Shown: positions 26,260-33,952 of the stretch, piece by piece
Position numbering within the stretch: position 1 is the first letter of the stretch
Layout of the letters: the number at the start of each line of letters is the position of its first letter
From: Chryseobacterium carnipullorum
GTDB taxonomy: Bacteria; Bacteroidota; Bacteroidia; Flavobacteriales; Weeksellaceae
Length of the DNA stretch: 64,000 bases
Direction: 5' to 3'
Assembly (NCBI RefSeq): GCF_900142785.1
Contig: NZ_FRCD01000010.1
Span: forward strand, 62,001-126,000
The notes under the pieces: model-generated
Seen by the model: only the letters and a program-made list of their open reading frames with translations
Database searches by the model: none
What the model was told of the DNA's origin: nothing
Made by a program: the position numbers and the translations under genes

Positions 26260-27329
26260 TGAAACGGAATCTTCTATTCTTCCTTTTGATTTCAGGTTTA
26301 AGTTTTTCACAGCAAAAAAATGTGAAGATCAATAATCTGCAACCTGCCTCTGAAAACCATAATTTTCCGTTAATTTCTTACAGCGTAAAGCCTTTGGTTG
26401 AGAATAAGATCAATACTTTTCTGCAGGTCAGTGAACTGGAATATATTCCGAATTCCGGTGGGAACCCTTTTAAACTGGCCTCTACAGCTACGAATTACTA
26501 TTCCAACTATGTCTATTTCTTTGATTGGCAGAAATTGGAAACTCCTAAAAATATTTTAAGTATAAGCATCAATGGAGAGGCTTCGGGAGCGTATCCGGAA
26601 GAGTTTTCAGACTGGAAGAATTTTGATCTGAGAACTGGAAATTATATCAATGCGGAAGCTTTATTTCAAGCAAGTGCTACCAAAACGGTTGCAGGTTTGA
26701 TTCAGAAAAAAATTAAAAAAAGAGTCAATAGCTTTCTCGTAAAATTAAAATCCGAAAAGAATCCATCAGAAGAAGTTCAGGAGCAGATTGGCTTATATGA
26801 AGGATGCTTTATGGATTATACTTTGAATGGCATCCAGTATTTTTTCGGAAAGGATAAATTGACTTTTGTAGCAGGTCGATGTTCCAATCATGCCATGAGG
26901 GCATTAGATGATTTGGGAAGTCATAAACTGGAATTTACCTATAAAGAACTTGAAAAATACCTGAGTATTTATGGTAAGAATCTGATTTCAGGTTCTGAAA
27001 AAATTGGGCAGACGGGTCCAGGAAATAAATTATTCAAAGGAAAAATTGACGGAAAATATCCTGTTACGGTTTTGTTTAACGAAATCAATGAGGATGATTC
27101 CTTTTCAGCTACTTATTGGTATGACAAGAACAAAAAATCAATCAATTGGAGGGGCGAATTTGTCCATGACCATTTTTCCATCACAGAAGATGATTACCAC
27201 AGTGAGGAACTTAAGGAATGGATACCAAGAGCCTTAATAGAAGCGGATTTGAAAGGGAATAAAATCATTGGTACATGGCAGGATTACAAAACAAAAAAAT
27301 ATTTAAATCTAGAATTAGAAGAATTATAA
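26259..27329 (+). CDS. Exported protein of unknown function (GTG start)
   Basis: A 356-aa protein read from GTG at 26259, with a signal peptide KRNLLFFLLISGLSFSQQ. I do not recognise a family. It contains two isolated cysteines (GLYEGCF, VAGRCSN) and a C-terminal stretch NKLFKGKIDGKYPVTVLFNEI, plus KGNKIIGTWQDYKTKKYLNLEL, which resembles the short beta-sheet domains of periplasmic Bacteroidota proteins. It lies in a tight run with genes at 26092 and 27331 (1-base overlap before, 1 nt gap after), suggesting one transcript. Confidence 0.75.
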   Translation: MKRNLLFFLLISGLSFSQQKNVKINNLQPASENHNFPLISYSVKPLVENKINTFLQVSELEYIPNSGGNPFKLASTATNYYSNYVYFFDWQKLETPKNILSISINGEASGAYPEEFSDWKNFDLRTGNYINAEALFQASATKTVAGLIQKKIKKRVNSFLVKLKSEKNPSEEVQEQIGLYEGCFMDYTLNGIQYFFGKDKLTFVAGRCSNHAMRALDDLGSHKLEFTYKELEKYLSIYGKNLISGSEKIGQTGPGNKLFKGKIDGKYPVTVLFNEINEDDSFSATYWYDKNKKSINWRGEFVHDHFSITEDDYHSEELKEWIPRALIEADLKGNKIIGTWQDYKTKKYLNLELEEL

Positions 27330-27330
27330 A

Positions 27331-27717
27331 ATGAAAACAATTACTTTAATTTTCGGTGCCGCCTATGGAATGCTGTCCGTTATTCTGGGAGCTTTCGGAG
27401 CACATGCTTTAAAAAAGATACTGTCTGTGGAAAGACTTGAAAGTTTTGAAACCGGAGTGCGATACCAGATGTACGCCGCATTCTTTCTGTTGATCGTTGG
27501 CTACATCCTGAAATTTGATACTTCATCGCAGAAATGGATTTCTATTTTAATGATTGCAGGAACAATGTTATTCTCTTTCAGTATTTATTTCCTGAGTTTA
27601 CAGGATTATCTGGGGGCCAACCTGAAGTTTTTAGGGCCCATTACTCCGCTTGGAGGTCTTTTTATGATTGTTAGCTGGGCACTGCTGATTTGGTATTTTG
27701 CCAAAACAAAAATATAA
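27331..27717 (+). CDS. DUF423 family inner-membrane protein
   Basis: A 128-aa protein with four predicted membrane helices. The family signature GAFGAHALKKIL is at about residues 20-31, with GVRYQMYAAFFLLIVG next. This is the YgdD/DUF423 family, widespread and of unknown function. It directly follows the gene at 26259 with one base between, so it is in the same transcription unit. Confidence 0.9.
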   Translation: MKTITLIFGAAYGMLSVILGAFGAHALKKILSVERLESFETGVRYQMYAAFFLLIVGYILKFDTSSQKWISILMIAGTMLFSFSIYFLSLQDYLGANLKFLGPITPLGGLFMIVSWALLIWYFAKTKI

Positions 27718-27770
27718 TCAGAAACGGGTTTCAGACTTTGGCAAAACTTGTTTACTATAAAGACGGACAA

Positions 27771-28454
27771 ATGAAAAATCGTTTTATCTTATTGTTGATG
27801 ACCCTTATTATTTTTTCTTTCGGTGTTCAAAAAATAAACGCCCAGGAGAAGAAGAAATTCATGAATGGGAATATTTTAACGGCCGTTAAAACGATTCAAA
27901 AGAATTTTTCTGACAGCATCAGTCGGTATGATTACAAAAAAAATGCTGATCTGTACAGTAAGAAATATAAAGTTTTTTACATTGAAAAAATACAGAATCT
28001 GGAAAGCCTGTACCAAAGTATATTCGATAAAGAAGTCATCATCGGGAAGGTTGATCAAAGTATTTTATTTAAAACAGCGAATGGAATACAGGTAGAAAAC
28101 ACCGTGTCGCCGGGGGAATCTCAATCTCAAAATGAAATCAAAAGTAAATCTGTTGATATGAGTCAGGTCGAGAATTACCATCAACTTGAAGATTTAAAAA
28201 AACGCTTGACCGTTGATTTTCCGGTTTATTTGATAGAAGAGGGCGAAGGGACCTATCAGTGCCGGCTGAATTTTATCATTGATGTGGATGGGAAATTCAA
28301 AAAAGTAAAATACAGCGGATCATCCGGTACAGAGTTCAAGATTATCAGTGCATTATTCCTATATGCTATCGGAGGTTTGGAAAAGCCCTTGTATTATGAT
28401 AAAAAGCCCATTATACAACAATTTTCCCAGCCGATTGTGTTAAGGTTTGAATAG
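27771..28454 (+). CDS. Exported protein with TonB-C-like C-terminus
   Basis: A 227-aa protein with a signal peptide (MKNRFILLLMTLIIFSFGVQKINAQ). The C-terminal 70 residues, YQCRLNFIIDVDGKFKKVKYSGSSG and IGGLEKPLYYDKKPIIQQFSQPIVLRFE, follow the pattern of TonB C-terminal/energy-transducer-like domains common in Bacteroidota. The middle is polar and lysine-rich. An open frame from 27690 overlaps the DUF423 gene, so ATG 27771 is preferred. Function unknown. Confidence 0.7.
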   Translation: MKNRFILLLMTLIIFSFGVQKINAQEKKKFMNGNILTAVKTIQKNFSDSISRYDYKKNADLYSKKYKVFYIEKIQNLESLYQSIFDKEVIIGKVDQSILFKTANGIQVENTVSPGESQSQNEIKSKSVDMSQVENYHQLEDLKKRLTVDFPVYLIEEGEGTYQCRLNFIIDVDGKFKKVKYSGSSGTEFKIISALFLYAIGGLEKPLYYDKKPIIQQFSQPIVLRFE

Positions 28455-28594
28455 TCAAAAACAACTGATGTTTTCTGACTCCAAAGATTACATGGATGGG
28501 ATCACAGTCTGAAAAATCATCCGAAGAACAGAGGGAATTTGATAAATATGTTAAAAATCAAGTATACTGTACCTTAATTTTTAAGTCAATAAAC

Positions 28595-28624
28595 TTGAAC
28601 TTCCATGTCTTTTTAGTAAATTTG
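28595..28624 (+). promoter_or_regulatory. Promoter of sucC
   Basis: TTG (28595-28597), 19 nt, TAAATTTG (28617-28624) match the consensus, 39 nt before the start codon. Confidence 0.8.
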
Positions 28625-28662
28625 TCAACCTTTAAATTTTAAAATAAAATAATAAAAATAAT

Positions 28663-29853
28663 ATGAATCTTCACGAGTATCAATCAAAAGAGATTTTATC
28701 AAAGTACGGAGTTGCTATCCAACGTGGTTTCGTAGCTAACAATGTAGAAGAAGCTGTAGCAGCTGCTGAAAAATTGACTGCTGAAACCGGAGCTCAGGCT
28801 TGGGTGGTAAAAGCACAAATTCACGCAGGTGGTCGTGGTAAAGGTGGTGGTGTAAAGTTCTCTCCAAACATGGATAAACTTAAAGAAAACGCTCAAAACA
28901 TCATCGGAATGCAGTTGGTAACTCCACAAACTTCTGCTGAAGGTAAAAAAGTACACTCTGTTTTGGTTGCAGAAGATGTTTATTATCCGGGAGAAACTGA
29001 AACTAAAGAATTTTATGTTTCTATTCTTTTAGATAGAGCTGAAGGTAAAAATACAATCGTATATTCTACTGAAGGTGGTATGGACATTGAGCATGTTGCA
29101 GAAGTAACGCCTCATTTGATCCACAAAGAAATCATTGATCCTGCTTTAGGTCTTCAAGGTTTTCAGGCTAGAAAAATCGCTTTCAACCTAGGTCTTGAAG
29201 GAAATGCTTTCAAAGAATTTACAAAATTCATTGCCTCTCTTTACAATGCTTACACTGGAATTGATGCTTCTCTTTTCGAAATCAACCCTGTGTTGAAAAC
29301 TTCTGATAACAAAATTATCGCTGTAGATGCTAAAGTAACTTTGGATGACAACTCATTGTTCCGTCACAAAGACCTTGCTGAATTAAGAGATACAAGAGAA
29401 GAAGATCCAATGGATGTAGAAGCTGGTGAAGCTGGTCTTAACTTCGTAAAATTGGATGGTAACGTTGCTTGTATGGTAAACGGTGCTGGTCTTGCTATGG
29501 CAACGATGGATATCATCAAATTATCTGGTGGTAACCCGGCTAACTTCCTTGACGTAGGAGGTACTGCAGATGCTCAGAGAGTACAGACTGCTTTCGGAAT
29601 TATCTTGAGAGATCCCAACGTAAAAGCAATCCTGATCAACATCTTCGGAGGTATCGTAAGATGTGACAGAGTAGCTCAGGGTGTTGTAGATGCTTACAGA
29701 GCGATGGGTAGCCTTCCGGTTCCATTGATCGTAAGATTACAGGGAACTAACGCTGTTGAAGCTAAAAAATTAATTGATGATTCAGGTCTTCCTGTACATT
29801 CTGCAATTACTTTGGAAGAAGCAGCCAACAAAGTAAAAGAAGTTTTAGCATAA
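28663..29853 (+). CDS. sucC: ADP-forming succinyl-CoA ligase, beta subunit
   Basis: A 396-aa ATP-grasp protein: MNLHEYQSKEILSKYGV start, VVKAQIHAGGRGKGGGVKF (nucleotide binding), INIFGGIVRCDRVAQGV and VRLQGTNAVEAKKLI at the C-terminal CoA-ligase domain. It makes succinate, CoA and ATP from succinyl-CoA in the TCA cycle together with SucD, which is not in this window. It is monocistronic with its own promoter and terminator. Codon use is strongly biased, as expected for a highly expressed gene. Confidence 0.98.
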   Translation: MNLHEYQSKEILSKYGVAIQRGFVANNVEEAVAAAEKLTAETGAQAWVVKAQIHAGGRGKGGGVKFSPNMDKLKENAQNIIGMQLVTPQTSAEGKKVHSVLVAEDVYYPGETETKEFYVSILLDRAEGKNTIVYSTEGGMDIEHVAEVTPHLIHKEIIDPALGLQGFQARKIAFNLGLEGNAFKEFTKFIASLYNAYTGIDASLFEINPVLKTSDNKIIAVDAKVTLDDNSLFRHKDLAELRDTREEDPMDVEAGEAGLNFVKLDGNVACMVNGAGLAMATMDIIKLSGGNPANFLDVGGTADAQRVQTAFGIILRDPNVKAILINIFGGIVRCDRVAQGVVDAYRAMGSLPVPLIVRLQGTNAVEAKKLIDDSGLPVHSAITLEEAANKVKEVLA

Positions 29854-29876
29854 GCCTAAACTTGTAAATAAATTGA

Positions 29877-29907
29877 GAAACCGTTCCATTTTTGGAACGG
29901 TTTTTTA
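29877..29907 (+). terminator. Intrinsic terminator of sucC
   Basis: AACCGTTCC (29879-29887) and GGAACGGTT (29894-29902) pair with a 6-nt loop, then six T. Confidence 0.9.
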
Positions 29908-30349
29908 TTTTTTAGCCACAAAAGCCACAAAAGTTTTTTTTACACTTAAGTTTATTTCAAGTTTAAATTCAGGCTGCAAAAAAGAACGCCTAAGTTTGAT
30001 AAAAAACCAAAGATCATTTATTAATAATAGCAAAAAAAGCACACAATCTATTTAATCTGATGGAAAAGAAATTTTAAAGCATCAAGACTTATTAAGGTGG
30101 TAAGAATATTAAGTTTTAGCTTAGTTTGAAAGCTTACAGCTTAAAAAATCATTTGATTTTCTCTTAACTAACCTTAGATCCTTCATTAATCTTAATGTTT
30201 TAAAATGTGAGAAATGAAAATTTGTCTCATCAGAAAAATCTATAAGAGATAAGAAAATATAATTCAAAAGGTTTTATTGAAAACTTAAGTTATCTAAAGT
30301 GTTTAACATTAAAAAAAATTGTAACTTTTATGATCAATTTTTGTATTCT
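29908..30349. other. AT-rich gap behind sucC
   Basis: It holds GCCACAAAAGCCACAAAAG (about 29915-29933), a variant of the ACAAAG-type repeat seen near htpG, and CTTAATGTTTTAAAATGTGA (30189 onward), similar to a segment near 5656. No gene or folded RNA is convincing. Confidence 0.45.
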
Positions 30350-30835
30350 ATGATGAAAAATATATATATCGCTAATCCTTGTTCCGAAAGCTGGGAAACA
30401 ATGTCTTCTCATGAGCTGGGAAAGTTTTGTTCTGTCTGCAGCAAATGTGTAGTTGATTTTACAGAAAAGAAATCCGAAGAAATTGAATCAGTTTTTAGAG
30501 AGAACCATGATGAAAATATTTGCGGTAGATTTTTTAGTCATCAACTGGATAAAGAAGTTGAAAAATCTGAGAAACTGAAAAGTAGGTTTTTAAAATATAT
30601 TCCCCGAAATTTTCAGAACAGCAGAATGACACTCGCTGCCTTTTCCCTGATTCTATTTTTGGCAGGCTGTGCAAAACCAAAAGAGAAAGTTCATGCAGTT
30701 ATTGGGGAGACCAGGATTGAAGAAGATTCTATTCCTAAAAATGATGGCTATGTTGTAGGTGCACCTGTAGTCCGGAATGATTCCGTAGCCAACATTTTTC
30801 ATAAAGACAGCTTGAAATCCAATCATCACAAATAA
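30350..30835 (+). CDS. Small membrane-anchored protein with N-terminal cysteine cluster
   Basis: A 161-aa protein. The N-terminus MMKNIYIANPCSESWETMSSHELGKFCSVCSKCVVDFT has CxxCxxC plus a further Cys, which suggests a metal site. A hydrophobic segment FSLILFLAGC lies at about residues 103-113, followed by a polar tail. I recall similar N-termini (NPCxExWxxM...GRFCxxCxKxVxDFT) in many Flavobacteriia, where the segment stands in front of varied C-terminal parts; function is unknown. The frame is open from 30299, but ATG 30350 fits the conserved head. Confidence 0.7.
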   Translation: MMKNIYIANPCSESWETMSSHELGKFCSVCSKCVVDFTEKKSEEIESVFRENHDENICGRFFSHQLDKEVEKSEKLKSRFLKYIPRNFQNSRMTLAAFSLILFLAGCAKPKEKVHAVIGETRIEEDSIPKNDGYVVGAPVVRNDSVANIFHKDSLKSNHHK

Positions 30836-30847
30836 TTTGAAGAATAA

Positions 30848-30871
30848 AAAAACCGCTTAAGAAAAGCGGTT
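30848..30871. terminator. Terminator between convergent genes
   Basis: AACCGCTT (30851-30858) and AAGCGGTT (30864-30871) pair. On the minus strand seven T follow, serving the MscS-like gene; on the + strand the T tract is poor. Confidence 0.75.
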
Positions 30872-30876
30872 GGTAT

Positions 30877-31761
30877 TTATTTGTCCTGATTTTCGGCAGG
30901 AGAAGTTTCTCCATTCGTGATGCTGATGCTCGTAGGGGTGACAAGCTGTATATTGTCAGCGTCCAGACGCTCCTTGATCTTCAGATAAGCCTCGCTTTTC
31001 AACTGAACCATGTTAGCACCTACCTTCATCCAGAATTTAGCCTGGAGGTTAAAATTGCCCTGTTTAAGGTCGGTGAAAATAACTTCCGAAGTATCCAGTC
31101 TGTCTACGGTGTCAAGACTTTTAATAACATCGAGCATTCCTTTCTGTGCTTTACTGATATCTTCGTCTGCCGGAATCTCAAAATTTAAAATAATTCTGCG
31201 TTGCGGGGAAGCCGTGATATTATAAAAAGGAGCATTGAAAATAACCTGATTGGGGATATAAGCTTTCTTTCCATCGTCAGTAATGATTTTGGTTGTTAGG
31301 AAACCTATTTCCTGTACGGTCCCCGAATGCGCTCCGATCGTAATATAATCCCCTATTTTAAATGCTTTATCAATCCCGATAAGCATTCCTGAAAAGATGC
31401 TGGATACCAGATCCTTTAAAGCGACCCCGGCAATAACCCCGGCCACCCCTAGACTTCCGATGAATTTCCATAGGAAACCGCTGAAGCCCATAATTTCAAG
31501 AGCGATGAAAGTTCCCATCATCATGATCAGAAATCTGAAAATACTGATTAAAGTAACCAGAGAACTTTCCTTCTGACTTTTCGGGAAAAATTTGTGAAAT
31601 AATTTTACGGCGCCTAAACTCAGGTACTTACTGGTAATAAGAAAAAAAGAAAAGACTAAAATTCCGACGATAAGTTTCGGAGTAAGCTCGGCAAATCTCA
31701 TGTACCAGCTTTCCAAAACTCTGTAAATGACATCTATATAGCGGTGTCCAATGTTCTGCAT
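30877..31761 (-). CDS. MscS-family small mechanosensitive channel
   Basis: A 294-aa protein with three N-terminal membrane helices (about residues 22-42, 65-85, 90-115). The pore helix is seen in GVAGVIAGVALKDLVSSIFSGMLIGIDKAFKIGDYI, and the beta domain shows VQEIGFLTTKI and PNQVIFNAPFYN. It opens under membrane tension during hypo-osmotic shock in the inner membrane. It is close in length to E. coli MscS (286 aa). Monocistronic. Confidence 0.93.
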   Translation of the reverse strand: MQNIGHRYIDVIYRVLESWYMRFAELTPKLIVGILVFSFFLITSKYLSLGAVKLFHKFFPKSQKESSLVTLISIFRFLIMMMGTFIALEIMGFSGFLWKFIGSLGVAGVIAGVALKDLVSSIFSGMLIGIDKAFKIGDYITIGAHSGTVQEIGFLTTKIITDDGKKAYIPNQVIFNAPFYNITASPQRRIILNFEIPADEDISKAQKGMLDVIKSLDTVDRLDTSEVIFTDLKQGNFNLQAKFWMKVGANMVQLKSEAYLKIKERLDADNIQLVTPTSISITNGETSPAENQDK

Positions 31762-31801
31762 GAATAAAATTTTAATTAAAGATATAAATTTCTTACAAAA
31801 A

Positions 31802-31839
31802 TTTTGCCAGTTCCAAAAAGTCTACTAAATTTGTAGACT
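31802..31839 (+). promoter_or_regulatory. Promoter and overlapping dyad of the 1-Cys peroxiredoxin gene
   Basis: TTTTG (31802-31806), 19 nt, TAAATTTG (31826-31833). A perfect dyad AGTCTAC-N7-GTAGACT (31819-31839) is centred on the -7 box, a position at which a bound regulator would block RNA polymerase. Confidence 0.65.
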
Positions 31840-31855
31840 AATAAAGCAGAATATT

Positions 31856-32491
31856 ATGTCAATCAAACTAGGAGATACAGCACCGGATTTTCAGGCAGAG
31901 ACTTCTTTAGGTGATATTAAATTTCATGAATTTTTAGGGGATTCGTGGGGAATTCTTTTCTCACATCCTGCAGATTATACGCCGGTATGCACTACAGAGC
32001 TGGGCTATACAGCAAAGCTGAAATCAGAATTTGATAAAAGAGGAACCAAAGTTATTGCTTTAAGTGTAGATGGAGTAGAAGACCATCAGAACTGGATTAA
32101 AGATATTAATGAGACCCAGAATACGGATGTTCAATTTCCTGTTATTGCAGATAAGAACAGAAGAATTTCTGAACTCTATGATTTCATTCATCCGAATGCT
32201 TCACTGACTGCTACGGTAAGATCTTTACTGATTATTGATCCCGGCAAAAAAGTAAGACTCATTATCACCTATCCTGCATCTACAGGACGAAATTTTAATG
32301 AAATCCTGAGAGTACTGGACTCTCTTCAGCTGGTTGATTCCCATAAGATTGCGACTCCTGTCAACTGGAAAAACGGGGAAGACGTCATTGTTCCGCCTAC
32401 AATTTCTACAGAAGAAGCAAGAAAAATATTTCCGAAAGGTGTTACAGAAGTAAAGCCGTACCTGAGATATACGCCCCAACCCAATACATGA
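31856..32491 (+). CDS. 1-Cys peroxiredoxin (Prx6 type)
   Basis: A 211-aa peroxiredoxin. The active site HPADYTPVCTTELG holds the peroxidatic cysteine at about residue 46, and the C-terminal arm (LRVLDSLQLVDSHKIATPVNWKNGEDVIVPP) is typical of the Prx6/1-Cys group. It has one cysteine, so it needs an external thiol donor. It detoxifies hydrogen peroxide and organic peroxides in the cytoplasm. Its promoter carries a dyad that could be the site of a stress regulator. Confidence 0.93.
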   Translation: MSIKLGDTAPDFQAETSLGDIKFHEFLGDSWGILFSHPADYTPVCTTELGYTAKLKSEFDKRGTKVIALSVDGVEDHQNWIKDINETQNTDVQFPVIADKNRRISELYDFIHPNASLTATVRSLLIIDPGKKVRLIITYPASTGRNFNEILRVLDSLQLVDSHKIATPVNWKNGEDVIVPPTISTEEARKIFPKGVTEVKPYLRYTPQPNT

Positions 32492-32530
32492 TTTATTTGA
32501 TTTTTTATAGTTTAGTTTTAATTTGTACGA

Positions 32531-32562
32531 AAATCGCCCCGAAAAATATTTCGGGGCGATTT
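32531..32562. terminator. Bidirectional terminator between peroxiredoxin and barrel genes
   Basis: A perfect 14-bp stem, AAATCGCCCCGAAA / TTTCGGGGCGATTT with a 4-nt loop, followed by CATTTTTTTTAT on the + strand. It serves both convergent genes. Confidence 0.85.
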
Positions 32563-32588
32563 CATTTTTTTTATCAGATAATATAAAA

Positions 32589-33179
32589 TTATCTTACGTC
32601 GTTAGCTACTTCTTTAGCCTTTGAAGTTGGTAAGTAAATACTGAATCCTACGTTGAATGTAATATTCGAATTTAATCCTTCGCTACCAAAACCAGCTTGT
32701 CCCTGATATTTAACAAGACCTTCTAAACCAATATTAGGGGTAATGAAATATGAATAACCAGGTCCAACACCGAAATCAAGACCTGTTGTTGAGTTACCAT
32801 TTTCAACAGATGAACCTCCGATACCTACGTTACCTTCGAAGAACCAACGTCCGTGATTTAACAAGTTATCCACTCCTTTTTCTCCCGGAGATAGATAATA
32901 ACGGCCTAAACCACCTACTGCATAATCAAATCTTGTTGGGCTTCCGTTGGTTACTTTGCTAATTCCTAAATTAACATATCCACCCACTGCAACATTGTCT
33001 TGGATAAAATAAGCACCTTTAGGCTGAATAGCAATGCTATAACCACCACCAGTATTCAAACCAAAGTTACTTGTTAGTAAGCTACTCCCTACAAGCCAGT
33101 TACCTTTTTGAATCTGAGCATTCGCAGTTGCAGTTAATCCTGTTGCTGCCAATATTCCTGCAAAAATTAGTTTTTTCAT
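32589..33179 (-). CDS. Outer-membrane beta-barrel protein
   Basis: A 196-aa protein with a signal peptide (MKKLIFAGILAATGLTATANAQ). The mature part is built of alternating strands with glycines and aromatics (GSSLLTSNFGLNTGGGYSI, DNVAVGGYVNLGISK, TFNVGFSIYLP), the pattern of an 8-stranded OmpX/OmpW-like barrel. It ends in a polar tail rather than aromatic. Such proteins are abundant outer-membrane components in Chryseobacterium-type cells. The exact role is unknown. Confidence 0.85.
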   Translation of the reverse strand: MKKLIFAGILAATGLTATANAQIQKGNWLVGSSLLTSNFGLNTGGGYSIAIQPKGAYFIQDNVAVGGYVNLGISKVTNGSPTRFDYAVGGLGRYYLSPGEKGVDNLLNHGRWFFEGNVGIGGSSVENGNSTTGLDFGVGPGYSYFITPNIGLEGLVKYQGQAGFGSEGLNSNITFNVGFSIYLPTSKAKEVANDVR

Positions 33180-33339
33180 AATTTATTATTTTAATAATTA
33201 AATGTTATCATTTGTAGATTAAAGAAAAAACAAGAAATGTGCCAGACTTCTTAATTTTAGATAAAAACTCAGAATAAGTGTTAATTTGCCAAGATGAGTA
33301 ATGTGAATTATTTAGTCATTTTTTTGATGATCCTATAAT

Positions 33340-33855
33340 TTATAGGCACAAAAGAATCACCGAAATAATAAGGCCTGCAATAGCAAATTTGATCCCTCGC
33401 TTGAATGCTTTTGTTTTAGGATTAAACATCCAGAAACTTGAAATGACAAAGAAAAATAAAGAGATCCCAAAAAATGTGTTAAGAGGAGATAATGTTTCTT
33501 TTGATTGGGATTTATGAAGTTTAACCATCTTGTCCAGAACAAAAGGAAGTTCCATTTTAGAATATTTTGCTTTTCCGGATGCAGCATCATACGTTCCCTG
33601 TTTAAAATGAAGAATGTTTCCTTCCGTTTTTTCCACTTCAAGGCCTTTGATCTTTAATTCTTTTCCCAATTCCTTTTCTGAAAGGTTGACCGCAACAGTT
33701 TTATCGTATTTCTTTTCTTTTTTCAGGAAATCGGTGTCCCTGTAAACAAGTAAAACTCCACTTAGTGCATACACGGCCATTATTCCTGCAAGAAAATATC
33801 CAAGATAACGGTGTGTAATTCGCATAAAACTTCTTGTGTCCTTGATCTTATCCAT
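33340..33855 (-). CDS. PepSY-domain inner-membrane protein
   Basis: A 171-aa protein with two membrane segments (RITHRYLGYFLAGIMAVYALSG... and the C-terminal FGISLFFFVISSFWMF plus a further helix) around a periplasmic part of about 90 residues. The start RITHRYLGYF with its histidines matches PepSY-associated TM proteins that accompany iron receptors and may act as ferric reductases. It follows the siderophore receptor at 33953 on the same strand, 97 nt apart. Confidence 0.8.
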   Translation of the reverse strand: MDKIKDTRSFMRITHRYLGYFLAGIMAVYALSGVLLVYRDTDFLKKEKKYDKTVAVNLSEKELGKELKIKGLEVEKTEGNILHFKQGTYDAASGKAKYSKMELPFVLDKMVKLHKSQSKETLSPLNTFFGISLFFFVISSFWMFNPKTKAFKRGIKFAIAGLIISVILLCL

Positions 33856-33952
33856 ATCGTATATCGTATTGTTTGTTTTTTATCATTTAAAAATGGAAAC
33901 TGCAAAAATGCAATTTCCACTTTGATTGATGAAATTATTATCGTATTAAATT

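Noticed and set aside
29873..30055. 60-aa + strand frame behind sucC
   Set aside because: It includes the sucC terminator and a repeat motif; composition is not protein-like.
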